A stretch of DNA of 64,000 nucleotides from Bugula neritina (lineage: Eukaryota > Bryozoa > Gymnolaemata > Cheilostomatida > Bugulidae): NCBI GenBank assembly GCA_964035545.1, contig OZ037766.1:30737274-30801273 (forward strand), given 5' to 3'. The notes under the pieces were generated by a model. The model was not told the origin of the DNA. It did no database searches and saw only the letters and a program-made list of their open reading frames with translations. A program made the translations under genes and the position numbers. Shown in pieces: positions 1-10,691 of the stretch. Each line of letters starts with the position of its first letter. Position 1 is the stretch's first letter.

Positions 1-178
1 TATATCCTAGGTAGCAGTAGTATATGTCCTAGGTAGCAGTAGTATATGTCCTAGGTAGTAGTAGTATATGTCCTAGGTAGCAGTAGTATATGTCCTAGGT
101 AGTAGTAGTATATGTCCTAGGTAGTAGTAGTATATGTCCTAGGTAGCAGTAATATATGTCCTAGGTAGCAGTAATATA
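1..178. repeat. 22-bp minisatellite at the window edge
   Basis: About eight tandem copies of a 22-bp unit whose core is cctaggtagcagtagtatat, with small substitutions between copies. It lies in an intron upstream of the first visible eIF5B exon. Every unit contains AG followed by GTAG, which would read as a splice donor, but the exon it might derive from lies outside the window, so this cannot be decided here. From 179 to 542 I see only AT-rich intron. Confidence 0.9.
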
Positions 179-542
179 TATTATAACTCGCATTGCTATA
201 ATCTGTCATCATGTTAATAGAATATATATACCTTTTAAATATAGTTGAATACAAATTATTTATTATTTTATCTTCCTAATTCCTATACAGTTATAATACA
301 TATGATGGTGAATAGAAGTGATAGTAATAAAACTTAGTAAATTATGATATTTCAGCTTTATTTTATTATCGATATAATATATAAATATGCATACTTCATA
401 TACAATGTACCCACATTACGTATGAGCTATTGCTGTATAGAGGGTTGAGAGATCTCATACAGCAATGTACACACCTTTTCATCACACAAGCAGCTGACTA
501 TTTAATATGTAGCTGTCCTCTCATCACACTGCATTGTTGTAG

Positions 543-2724
543 GATTGGATCACCTCAGCCCTAAAGAGTGTACTCAATGCCATCAAACTTTCTTCCACTG
601 GTGTCTTTGTCCAGGCATCCACTCTCGGATCCATGGAGGCACTTTTAGAGTATCTGCGTTCCGTTAAAGTTCCAGTAAGTCGCCTTAAACTAGCTTGACA
701 AATAGGTATTTGTGTGTAAGTGATAGGCATAAGTAGGGTATTGTGTGCAAGTAGGGTGGTGGTGTGTAAGTAGAGTGTTGTGTGCAAGTAGGGTGGTGGT
801 GTGTAAGTAGAGTGTTGTGTGTAAGTAGGGTGTTGTGTGTAAGCTATATTTTTGGTTAAATTGAAGCATGTAGTAAGATGTAAATATATAGTTATATGCA
901 TTTTTGTAGCTGCAACAGTAGTGGTGTATATACTGTAGTATGCAGGTATAAATATTAGTACATATGCTGTAGTATAAATATTGGTCTATATGTTGTAGTA
1001 TGCAGGCATAAATATTGGACTATATATTGTAGTATGCCGGTATAAATATTGGACTATATGTTGTAGTATGCGGGTATAAATATTGGACTATATGTTGTAG
1101 TATGCGGGTATAAATATTGGACTATATGTTGTAGTATGCAGGTATAAATATTGGTCTATATATTGTAGTATGCAGGTATAAATATTGGTCTATATATTGT
1201 AGTATGCAGGTATAAATATTGGACTATATGTTGTAGTATGCAGGCATAAATATTGGACTATATATTGTAGTATGCAGGTATAAATATTGGACTATATATT
1301 GTAGTATGCAGGCATAAATATTGGACTATATATTGTAGTATGCAGGTATAAATATTGGACTATATATTGTAGTATGCAGGTATAAATATCGGTCCTGTCC
1401 ACAAGAAAGATGTAATGAAGGCATCAGTGATGGTGGAACACGGAGAACCTCAGTGAGTATTACCAGATTGTGACTGTTGAACTGTAATAGGTTGTTGGGA
1501 ACTAACGAAGTTGATGTAGGAATTTCCTGCCGGTCTATTTTTAAGTTGATGAACCAACTAGCTTGTTGCCTTTTTACAGAAAACCTTGTCCTTGCAACTA
1601 CTGGTGTTTTGGCCTTTTACTATTAGTTTGTCTATAGTTGCAGTGTTTATAGTAGATGACTTTAGACTTCATTCACTATAACTGTATGCTATATAATTCT
1701 CCTTCATGCATACCTCTACATACTATACTCAGGTATGCAACTATATATACTATATATACTATACTCAGGTATGCAACTATATATAATATATATAATATAC
1801 TCAGGTATGCAACTATACTGGCATTTGACGTGAAGGTAGAGAGAGATGCCAACGAACTTGCCGATAATCTGGGAGTGAAAATATTTACTGCTGACATAAT
1901 CTACCATCTGTTTGACGCGTTTACTAGTTATCAGGTAAGTGGAATATCTCCTGCCTTCTGTGTGTCACACGACCTCTAGACTATGTATACCTGTGTGTAT
2001 AGTACCTTGCGCGTGTTACAGGAAGAGCTCATAGAGAGAGGCAGAAGAGAGAATAACCATTTGAAGGTGTTTCCATGTAAACTTAGGATTCTGCCCCAGT
2101 ATATATTTAACTCTAGGGATCCCATAATAATGGGAGTCAGCGTAGAAGCAGGTTTTCTCTCTAATGGAACCCCCATTTGTGTACCAGACAAGGAGGTGGG
2201 TCTTGGTTGTGTTTTATTGGTACAACATAACGTGTTGGCTTTGTTTAATTAGTAAAAATATACAAATCATTGTAACAGAATGATTCCTATTCAAATGTAA
2301 TGTACCGTTTGATAATTATTCTAAAAATTAATGGCCACTGTCTTTTATGCTGTTTATAGTTTGCAATGCTTGGGATAGTCACTTCCATAGAGAAGGAGAA
2401 TAAAACAATGGAAAGGGCACAGAAAGGAATGGAAGTCTGTATTAAAATAGAGAATACACCCGGCCAGGCCCCTCGACTCTACGGTAGACACTTTGACGAA
2501 AAGGATATTTTAGTTAGCAAGGTGTGCGAATATACCATCTCTAACAAATGTACGATTAACAATTCAAGTAACTGACAACTCCTAAGATCCCAAACCTGAC
2601 CTGTTCTTGTTTGTAGATATCGAGAGAATCTATAGATGCTGTAAAGAAATACTGGAAGAAAGACATGTCCAAAGATGACTGGAAATTGATCATAGAGTTG
2701 AAGAAGACCTTTGAGATTATGTGA
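543..2724 (+). CDS. EIF5B: Eukaryotic translation initiation factor 5B, 3' end (partial, six exons)
   Basis: eIF5B is the GTPase that promotes 60S subunit joining late in initiation; the visible part covers the end of domain III and domain IV, which contacts initiator tRNA and eIF1A. Exons 543-674, 1373-1452, 1805-1934, 2022-2195, 2360-2521 and 2617-2724 join in phases 0, 2, 0, 0, 0 and end in TGA. Recognisable stretches are [69 protein letters not shown] and a terminal [14 protein letters not shown]; all match the conserved metazoan C terminus in order with nothing missing. The GTPase domain lies upstream, outside the window. Introns 1 and 2 carry tandem arrays built from the exon junctions (separate entries). 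The gene is convergent with the DCN1-like gene. I saw no clear AATAAA in the 960 bases after the stop. Confidence 0.96.
675..932 (+). repeat. GTAAGT-rich short tandem repeat after an eIF5B donor
   Basis: The intron starts with the donor GTAAGT at 675. From about 720 to 845 it holds degenerate 16-18 bp units of the type gtgtgtaagtagggtg, many of which contain GTAAGT again. It may be a diffuse copy of the donor region, but the similarity is too short to be certain. Confidence 0.6.
933..1372 (+). repeat. 34-bp minisatellite containing the eIF5B splice acceptor
   Basis: About 13 tandem copies, period 34 bp, running straight into the exon that starts at 1373. The unit core gtagtatgcaggtataaata includes the acceptor GTAG and the first codons of that exon (Tyr-Ala-Gly-Ile-Asn-Ile), which are tatgcaggtataaatatc in the real exon. 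The previous intact copy starts at 1339, exactly 34 bp upstream. One copy near 965 lacks several bases. Because 34 is not a multiple of three, use of the nearest upstream copies would shift the frame. Confidence 0.93.
1729..1816 (+). repeat. 36-bp repeat containing the next eIF5B splice acceptor
   Basis: Three copies of a 36-bp unit put the same junction, ctcag then gtatgcaacta, at 1733, 1769 and 1805. The copy at 1805 is the true exon start (completing Gln, then Tyr-Ala-Thr-Ile-Leu-Ala-Phe). The unit is 12 codons long and open in frame, so use of an upstream acceptor would insert 12 or 24 residues without a stop. Confidence 0.92.
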
Positions 2725-3684
2725 GGAGATAAGCTAAATGAGAGCTACTTAGCACCTTGTGACAACTGCCTTCATTGGATAGCAGGTGCTACGTTGACCA
2801 ATGAGAAGGAGCTACTTAGCATAACGTAAACATTATTGACTTGCCTCTTTATCTTAATTGGGCTTGCTCTTTTTACTAGTTTTATGGTCACCGCTATTTG
2901 TCTTCATGATTACAATTGATTGTGTAATCAGTAAAATGAACAGTGACTTCTAAAATGACTGTAAAAGTATTTAGCAGTTGAGATCTGATAGATTTATGTG
3001 TTGCTAATTTTTGAAACTTCTCTATTTATTTTGAGGTTGCTCACTGTCCTCATGTGCTTTTTATTCGAAATAATTTCATTCCTCGAGTCTTATTCATTAG
3101 CTTGTTAGCTACCATCATACACAAATATAATTTTAAAATTATGCTATATATCCTAATACAGCCTGCTATTGTCGAATATGAATATTATTTGGTTTATATC
3201 ACTACAGGAGTTGTCTCACTTTCATTCTACACGAGCAGACAACTGCAAATATTTAGTAAAAATCATGAGAGTAATTGTGTATATAAGAACTCGAGTAATG
3301 CACTGTTGGCGGCTATGAACAGCACAATCAGGTAGTTTGGTACGCTTGCACTTACAAATAATATGCAAACAAAACAAGAAGCTGTGCAATTTGTAAAAAA
3401 ATTATTTTGTGCCTAAACTAAAACTTTGTGAAATTGAATCCATGTCATAATTGAAATTTCAGTTATAAGTATAAAATATTCAAATATTATTAATACACAT
3501 GTAAGCTTAGAAATAGTTCACAAGTGACGGGTGGCTACAATCCCTACAGCATTTATAGCATAAAACAGATATGGAACTGGAGGCTAGAGTCAGTGTCAGC
3601 ATGCAAACCTGAAACTAAAAGCTCATACTAAAGTATCCACAATAGTAACATGAAAGGGGATAACTCCCAGTTTGGTATTCAGCT
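2725..3684. other. Convergent intergenic region
   Basis: This stretch lies between the eIF5B stop and the DCN1-like stop on the other strand. It is AT-rich and must hold both 3' UTRs. I see no gene, no transposon termini and no strong tandem repeat in it. Confidence 0.6.
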
Positions 3685-5962
3685 TCAAGATTCCATCTCT
3701 CCCCCTCCCTGGACGAGAGGTCTAGCATATTCCACAAAGTCATCTATAAGTACTGGCCATGCACCTGAAACAACACAACAGTTTACAACTACATGGGTAC
3801 ATTGTTACATATGTCTGCCCACAGATACACTTGACCTCAATAAAGTGGACAACTCCCAAATGTATGCAAATAGTTTGATAAATAAATATACCCTTCCATA
3901 TAGAGCTGAATGGATTAAGAGTTACATGAGAGAAAACTTTAGCATATTTCCTTAAATTGAAAGAAGGGGGGGGGGGGGTATACACACCTTCCTCATCATA
4001 GTTAGACATGGTTTCATTGATAATATTTGAGAAATCCAATAGTAAGTACCAGGTGTCTTTGGGTATACTTCTTTTATGGTGTTCCTACAGACATAGAAAG
4101 TAAACTTGATAGTAGTAGAAGTAGTAGAGAGTTTAATGGTTAACACCCAATATTCTACCCTTTGTTCTGTTTTAGTTAGGGTTATAACAAATCTACCTGC
4201 AGTGAGTGTAGCGGTATATAGTAATGTATAGTAGCTAGTAAGTATAACAGATATACTTACAGTAAGAAATGTGCACCAGAGATTTAAGAATCTAAACCTT
4301 CCTTTCATTACTATATTCCAGTAAGCGAGGGCGACATCCAAATCTACCAGACAGAAACAGTCATACATTCTATTATATACCAATTATACAGTATATACAA
4401 ATTACACAGTGTATACTAACTATACAGTATATACTAACAGTACAATACTATATACTAACAGTACAGCAGTCACTGTTGAGACATTTTATGAAAGGACAAA
4501 ATAAAACCAGTAGAGGTAATGGCGCTAACAGTAGAATAAATATAGCCCACATTTAAACTATTATTGAAATAATTTTTCTACTAGCCAAAACCTTATACAT
4601 TGTCTAACGGAATGAAACTCATGGCACCAGGAATAGAGAGTTTGTATGAAGAGCATTGAATAATAATATTATAGTAAAACTGCTAAACCATTTCTTAAGA
4701 ATGCTATGGTATGAATAAACATATAATTTATCAATCACTGAAACTGCAAACAAATTAATAGTTGAACAACTGAATTCCTCACCCAATCCTTTCTGTCCAG
4801 CATTTTTAGCATAATTAAATGTGAAATGGTAGAACTGACGAAATTTGGACAGATCTGATATTTCTGTTTCGAGAGCGTGAAACTTTGATTTTAATTTCTC
4901 AATGCTGTCACACCTACAAAACAAAATCCACATAACACAATGCTTCACCAACATGGCACACTGGGAGAATATGTTGAACTTTAGAATGGTTCATTTAAGA
5001 CACAGTGGGAAGCCAGAAAACTCTGCAGCTTTTCTCACTCCACGGTAAATGTCACTTTTTAATATGACTATTCACAGGATATGATGTTTTAGGAACATGC
5101 TATTGGCACAGCTTGCATAACACTCTTAGCATCACTAAGCTATCTGGTATGTAATACCATAGCTAGTTGAATTTACACTGAGTGTAGCTTTAACATTGCT
5201 TATTCAATAAACTTTACTTAAAAGCATGATGTATATTCTTTTCTTTAAACTGGTGTTCAAATCCAAAGTAACATTGGTCTGTAGCACTTTTTCATAAATT
5301 TGACTTTTGAAAAAGGCAAATTTATGAAAATATCATTTATTTACATTAGTATCATGAAACTTTTAATTGCTTTGTTGAAAGTTGTTTTGTAAAATACATT
5401 CCATTTGACATGACAAATTAATTAGTTTAAAAATTAAAAATGAGTTGAATATGTATTACCCAATCTCCACCATGCCTCTCATAAACTCTTCTTTAGTGAA
5501 TTCACACTGTTTACTGGCTTGAAACTTCCATGCTATGACTAAGACTAACAAGTTGTCAGGAGTTAGCTCCATATCTTCCAAAAACTTCATGACTCCATTG
5601 GCTGTCATTTTGGTAGAATCTCTTTCATCTGCAATAATATTTATTATATAATATTATAATATAAAAAGCAGCAACAGCTGAAATTTCAATATAGGAAGTT
5701 AATGACAAAATTAACAAAAAAATATCTATTTGACCTTTGTAGCGAGAAAAGAGGTGTTCTAGTTTGGCTCGATCCACTGTGCTCCGTGATGAACTGTGAG
5801 AAGAAGATTGAGAGTACCTATCAGCGTGCTGAAAGTAGTGGTCAATTGCTTGGTCTACCTTCCAGTCAAATGATGTGAGACACTGTAGAGCCACCCTCTC
5901 AGCAGCGTGTGTGAATGACATAAACTGCCTTAGTTTGTCTTTCTGTGATGACTTCAACTTTG
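3685..5962 (-). CDS. DCUN1D1: DCN1-like protein (DCUN1D1/2 type), six coding exons, first exon not found
   Basis: DCN1-like proteins bind acetylated E2 enzymes and cullins and stimulate cullin neddylation. Reading the minus strand, exons 5962-5735, 5628-5460, 4913-4783, 4343-4261, 4084-3988 and 3764-3685 join in phases 1, 2, 1, 0, 1 and encode 261 residues to TGA. The N-terminal UBA-like domain starts [14 protein letters not shown]. The potentiating-neddylation domain follows, with [49 protein letters not shown]-type and [12 protein letters not shown] segments, then MSNYDEEG and a final [11 protein letters not shown]. This matches the whole family protein. The exon at 5962 begins with two bases of a codon, so a tiny first exon with the start Met lies upstream; an ATGC followed by GTGTAT on the minus strand near 6953-6958 is only a weak candidate. 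DCUN1D1 and DCUN1D2 cannot be told apart here. Confidence 0.94.
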
Positions 5963-8208
5963 CTGACTTGAAGTATACATCAAATAGTGTAATGCAGCAT
6001 AGAGAAGCTTAAAATAAAGTGAAGGAGACCAATTAGGTTGCTTTTGCTAAAATAAATTGTATAAATTTATTTATAAACATAAAGTTATGATTATAATTAA
6101 GTTTAACTATTAGTATTAGCATTAGCCATTACTATAAGTAGAACTATAAGATTAAGTATAGGTAATCAGTGAAATTCTACTATAACCTATAACTTATACA
6201 TATAAGTATAACTAGTAATATCACCAATAGTATCACTATTATTAAATTAATATACTGATATCAATATTACCTTTAGCCTTAAGTTTACTTGTTAACTGTT
6301 GAGGAATATTAAATTTAATATTAATAACAATAATAATATTATTAAAAATATTAATATAGATATAGCGATGGCCCATAATTACTACTGGTAGTAGTACTAG
6401 ACAAAGTATGAAAGTTACACTTAAAGTTTCTTCGACACCAACATGAATATTAAATAATCACCAGTCTCAGTGAATGTAATTTGTATTTAAATTCAACGTT
6501 TCGGGGAAACTCAAACTACATCACTGTCAGAATGAGAGTGAGAATGAGAGTCAGAGTGAGAGTGCTTACCATTTTGTTTTTGTTTTTCGTTTATTACTAT
6601 TATTATTCTACCGATTTAAACTCGAAACTGGTCCGTATATTTTCAAGCAAAGTATTGAAAGCTTATTTTACATAATAGTATATTACAAAAGAGAGTGTGG
6701 TGAAATACTAAAATTAAAATCTCAGCTTGAGAATGATAGATAGTCCAAAGCTATCAGACTGTTGCAAAATCACAAAGTGATACCAGAAACGCAGTAAATC
6801 TTCAAGCCGATAAATAAATACGAATTTTTCGTGCCATGCACGATAACGTTAAAATGTAAATATATTTTTTCGACTATTTTCAAAACGAAAGTACGCCCTT
6901 GATTTTCTAGGTTCACGTGCCATTTGTTTAGTAAACATACACGCATGTCACTGGTGTTAAAAAACCACAATGGCTGCAATAGTTACAATTATGAAAACCA
7001 CTAAATTTAAACTTGAGCATATTAAATAAATGTTTCATGAAGTATTTAGTAGTTTTTGTTACTGCAATTGACACTTAGCATTGCAATGGTGCAATGGCAG
7101 CATATTTTTAGTAAATATACTACACTTGTCTCAAAATAACAATGATGATTCATAACACAATGCATTATTTTTATATCAACTCCATGCTCATCATCAGCAA
7201 TACTATGTTTGGTTTCTAAAAAAGGCATTAAGTTTATGTCCATCATTGAAAAGCAGTGAACCTTAAATAATTCAAACTAAAAATTCATCAAACAAGTCAT
7301 GCAGTTATATTCGTCACATATATTAAATATTTGAGTTGCACTTATTTCAGCTCTAACTTGTATGCACTGATTGATAATGTTGAACAAATAAAAACTGTAC
7401 AAGCAGCTTCCTGAAGTTAAAATATAATTGACATATAGGCTATTTATCACATTCATTAGTGATATAATTATGAATATGAAATAATTTGACGTACATCTAT
7501 ATGTTTGAAACTCTACAATATCATATAGTATATATAGGCTACAGCAGATATACTTAGGCCCAAGGACTATATTAAAACTATTCTGAAACTTTTGCCTAAT
7601 TTGATAGATTAACATGCATGATCAAGTTCCATACTCATCTCAAAGGCAGCCAAAGCTGCATATAAGTTCTTGTCTGTTCTAGAATGTTCTGAAAGAGTAC
7701 TCTCGCACCTATGAAAGAGTACTCTTGCACCTATGAAAGAGTACTCTCGCACCTATGAAAGAGTACTCTCGCACCTATGAAAGAGTACTCTCCAGCTATG
7801 AAAGAGTACTCTCTAGCTATGATTATTGTTTTATAAAAGTGCCTAATTATTTAAGTCATGCAGGAAAAAAGAGAGACTTGGCCGTTCAGTCAATGATTTC
7901 AATGTTGAACTTTAGACTGGATTATGTTGTTTGTAAAATAATCTATCAGCAACAACCCTCATTTGTCTATTATGAGTCTATTATGAGTCTATTATGAAAA
8001 CCATCATAATATTGTAGCATAGGCAAACTGCATGTGAGACGTTGCTATGTCTGTATATTAAAATTCAATTAGAATATAGAAACTTTAGCTTCTCAAATAG
8101 CTGAAACCTTTGTGCAAATATGGATGTTTATAATGATATGATGTGTTGTTTTGTGAATGAATCAAATATAACACTTATTATTAAACAACTGTTATGTCAT
8201 TTTCATTG
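5963..8208. other. Region upstream of the DCN1-like gene
   Basis: AT-rich sequence that should contain the first exon and promoter of the DCN1-like gene and the end of the rhomboid transcript. Around 6526-6560 a short GA-rich repeat (agtgagaatgag type) is present. No convincing additional coding exon was seen. Confidence 0.5.
7688..7822. repeat. 22-bp minisatellite
   Basis: About six tandem copies of a unit containing tatgaaagagtactctcgca, with the last two copies diverged to ctccagc and ctctagc. Each unit holds the palindrome GAGTACTC. No exon boundary was identified beside it. Confidence 0.88.
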
Positions 8209-8214
8209 TTTATT
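8209..8214 (-). promoter_or_regulatory. Polyadenylation signal of the rhomboid gene
   Basis: TTTATT on the plus strand reads AATAAA on the minus strand, about 65 bases beyond the rhomboid stop codon, the expected place for a short 3' UTR. Confidence 0.6.
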
Positions 8215-8279
8215 TTACATATTTTTGTATTCTGTATTATTTTTAAAGCTTAAAAAATGAACAATGCATTTTAATAGTT

Positions 8280-9146
8280 TTAATTAAACAACCCTTGAAG
8301 ATATCCATAGCAAACCCCTGCTAAGTGAGCAGAATTCTCTACTTTCTGAGATGAACCTGCCATCATTTTATAAGCATCAAGGATGGCGCAAGGCCACACA
8401 ATGTACTTGGTTGGCACCTCCAGTGAGATTATCTCCTTCAACAAAGGCACAGACAACTTCACTTCTGGATACTCGGAAACTGTGTAGGCGTAGAGAGATA
8501 AAATGGCCGCTGAGGCTCCTTGAGCCATTGGCCATCGCTTTGGCCGAAGAACGTTGCTGATGTAACTGCCTAAGCAGCCGAATAAACCGCCATTAGTGTA
8601 CACGTGAGCCATAGTGTAGGCATCTATAGGCATCGCTGCCTCTATTACCGTCAAAGCCAACATGTTCATACATATATGCTGGACATCAATGTGGTTAAAC
8701 ACACTGCCAAACATAGAAGGAACTGCTGTCTTGCTGTAGACGCTACATATCAAATACTGTCTCTCAAATCGTCTGAACCTAGCCCAGTTATTCCTCTTTG
8801 CCATTTGGGAAATAGCAAAAACAGAAACATTAGCTAGAACGATTCCTTTGAATAGAGTATCCTTTGAAATCTTTTGCCTTGAATGGTCAGTGTAGAGTTC
8901 AGGATTCTTCTTCTTGTGGTAGGCGAGTAGCCAATTGCTACCAGCTGCAAAAGAGGCTACAAAGATGGTTGGTTTGACTAAAAATGATAAACGGTATTTC
9001 AGTTGCCCAGGCTTTTGGTTGCTGGAAGATTCAATAGTTTCAATGATAATGTTCTTGCGCTGTGATAGTAGCAACTTGAACTTTCTAGAACAAACTTTGC
9101 TGCTACAGTTCAAAGACCGTCCAGCTGCTGTAATTAATGCCAACAT
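8280..9146 (-). CDS. PARL-like mitochondrial rhomboid protease, intronless
   Basis: PARL is the inner-membrane rhomboid that cleaves PINK1, PGAM5 and other imported proteins. This 288-residue reading frame has no introns. Visible rhomboid features are the oxyanion-side motif His157-x3-Asn161 (HICMN), the serine region Gly210-Ala-Ser212-Ala, and His274 in NSAHLAGVCYG, so both members of the Ser/His dyad are present. The start (Met-Leu-Ala-Leu, then basic and Ser-rich residues) suits a mitochondrial presequence, and KPTIFVASFAAGSNWL resembles the extra N-terminal helix of PARL. Oddities: the canonical GxSG is GASA (Gly replaced by Ala213), the protein is shorter than vertebrate PARL (about 380 residues), and the loop around residues 225-260 is diverged. 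Lack of introns beside intron-rich neighbours suggests a retrocopy that stayed open, or a lineage-specific paralog. Activity cannot be judged. Confidence 0.85.
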   Translation of the reverse strand: MLALITAAGRSLNCSSKVCSRKFKLLLSQRKNIIIETIESSSNQKPGQLKYRLSFLVKPTIFVASFAAGSNWLLAYHKKKNPELYTDHSRQKISKDTLFKGIVLANVSVFAISQMAKRNNWARFRRFERQYLICSVYSKTAVPSMFGSVFNHIDVQHICMNMLALTVIEAAMPIDAYTMAHVYTNGGLFGCLGSYISNVLRPKRWPMAQGASAAILSLYAYTVSEYPEVKLSVPLLKEIISLEVPTKYIVWPCAILDAYKMMAGSSQKVENSAHLAGVCYGYLQGLFN

Positions 9147-9545
9147 CCCAACAGCCAGCCAGTGGGAGTGGTAGATCTGTTTTATTTAGCCTGGAAAATG
9201 GTCAAATTATTCAATATAACAATACAATGTTTAATGCATTTCATATGAGTGCACGTAAATCATATTAGTTTGATGTATGAAATAATACTATTAGATACAC
9301 ATTTTGAATTTTGTGCTTGTATTCAAAATATTAATCTAAATAGTAACTCATTACACCCACTCATTGTCTTTATTATAATATTATTTCAAAAAGAAAAGTG
9401 TTGTATAAACTTTTCGATAAAAAATTGTTTTGTTATAATAATTCAAGGTCTTCTTAATTAGCAAAAAATATCTCCAATCCAAAAATTGAAATTGCAAAGA
9501 AATTATAATTTTATATATGCAACGGTTTCTTATACATTGTGATGT

Positions 9546-9548
<3 letters not shown>

Positions 9549-9603
<55 letters not shown>

Positions 9604-9615
9604 TATATATATATA
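9549..9615. repeat. AT dinucleotide microsatellite
   Basis: A run of about 30 AT repeats with one interruption (tagata near 9600), in the intergenic region upstream of the rhomboid gene. Confidence 0.95.
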
Positions 9616-10158
9616 ATTTTTTAGTTACATAAAAAATCCTTATAACTAAAAATATATAGTAAAATGGTATTATGTTTTAAGTGTTATTTTACAACATTTA
9701 TAATTTGAATAAATGAGAGTAAGCAGTTGTCCAGTAAACTTTTACCTTGGAGGCAGGGTTTAGTAATGGACAGTAGAATGGGAGCCATTAGTAAAATAAC
9801 TATTTATTATTACCTGCATGCTATAAAGTTCAGCTAAAAGTCAATATATAGCAAATAAAATTAATTATATTTCAATATGTTTATTATATATGTATATTTT
9901 TGTGCTTATTAAGTTCAAATTACTTTTTATTTCAAAATATGTAAAGCAAATATTTTAAATAACATTATTAAACTTTTTTAATAGCATCATTAATAACAAT
10001 TTACCAATAATTATAGTGTATACTAAATTATAACTATAAAGTTATATAGATATATTTTTTTCTTATTAGCCAATAAAAGCCTAAAATCAGATATAAAAGT
10101 TGAATAGAATTTTTTTCTACTCACATGGCTTTTTGTTTTTCATGTTTAAATGCAAAGC

Positions 10159-10691
10159 ATTAGTGTCACAAATTCTGAGTGTACATATACCTATAAATAG
10201 ACTTACCGGGTTTTTCCTAATGATTATACAGGAATGTTCATAAATATTCTAGACTAATCAAAGAGATGGGTCATTGTTCATTGTTACTGTTTTGGTTAGT
10301 CATGTTAACTACTGCCCAGCAATGTAAACAAGGTATTGCGCAATAATTGCGAAATAACCATGGAAATTCCAATGTTTTGTTTTGTTTTGATTTTCTATAA
10401 ATAGTATTGGCATGTGGGGAATGTTTTCTACTAGAATCTTCTATACTGGAATGCTTGAGAATGTTCTAGAGTGTTTTGTTTACTATAAATACTGAGGCAG
10501 TTGTGTTTACGAATCAGTTCATTTTTATAAATTCATCTGTGCATATCTTACTAGAAAAATAAAGTCTACTTATTCACAACTCTATTTACTCACAACTGGA
10601 TTAGCAAGCTGTATGCTACTTGTCTATACACTTCCGACTACCAGACTTTTCGAACTCGTCACACTGCTACCAACAGTTTTGTGACAATTAG
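10159..10691 (+). mobile_element. Solo LTR of an LTR retrotransposon with 5-bp target duplication
   Basis: The element spans 10164-10686 (523 bp). It begins TGTCACAA and ends TTGTGACA, a perfect short inverted terminus of the TG...CA type, and is flanked on both sides by ATTAG (10159-10163 and 10687-10691). Inside, a CTATAAATA box lies near 10492 and AATAAA near 10558, in the order expected for promoter and polyadenylation in one LTR. Just upstream of the TATA box is a heat-shock-element-like array (separate entry). There is no second LTR or internal coding region, so this is a solo LTR left by recombination. The perfect duplication suggests it is fairly young. Family not identified. Confidence 0.87.
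10417..10471 (+). promoter_or_regulatory. Heat-shock-element-like array in the solo LTR
   Basis: Alternating GAA and TTC motifs are dense here. The best site, AGAATGTTCTAGAG at 10458-10471, fits GAAnnTTCnnGAR, a three-unit binding site for heat shock factor. A second pair, AGAATCTTCT, lies about 25 bases upstream. The array sits about 20 bases 5' of the LTR TATA box, which is a functional arrangement. Binding is an inference. Confidence 0.55.

Noticed and set aside
1-178. CRISPR-like direct repeat array
   Set aside because: Units are contiguous without unique spacers and the DNA is clearly eukaryotic; the same holds for the arrays at 30286 and 54015.
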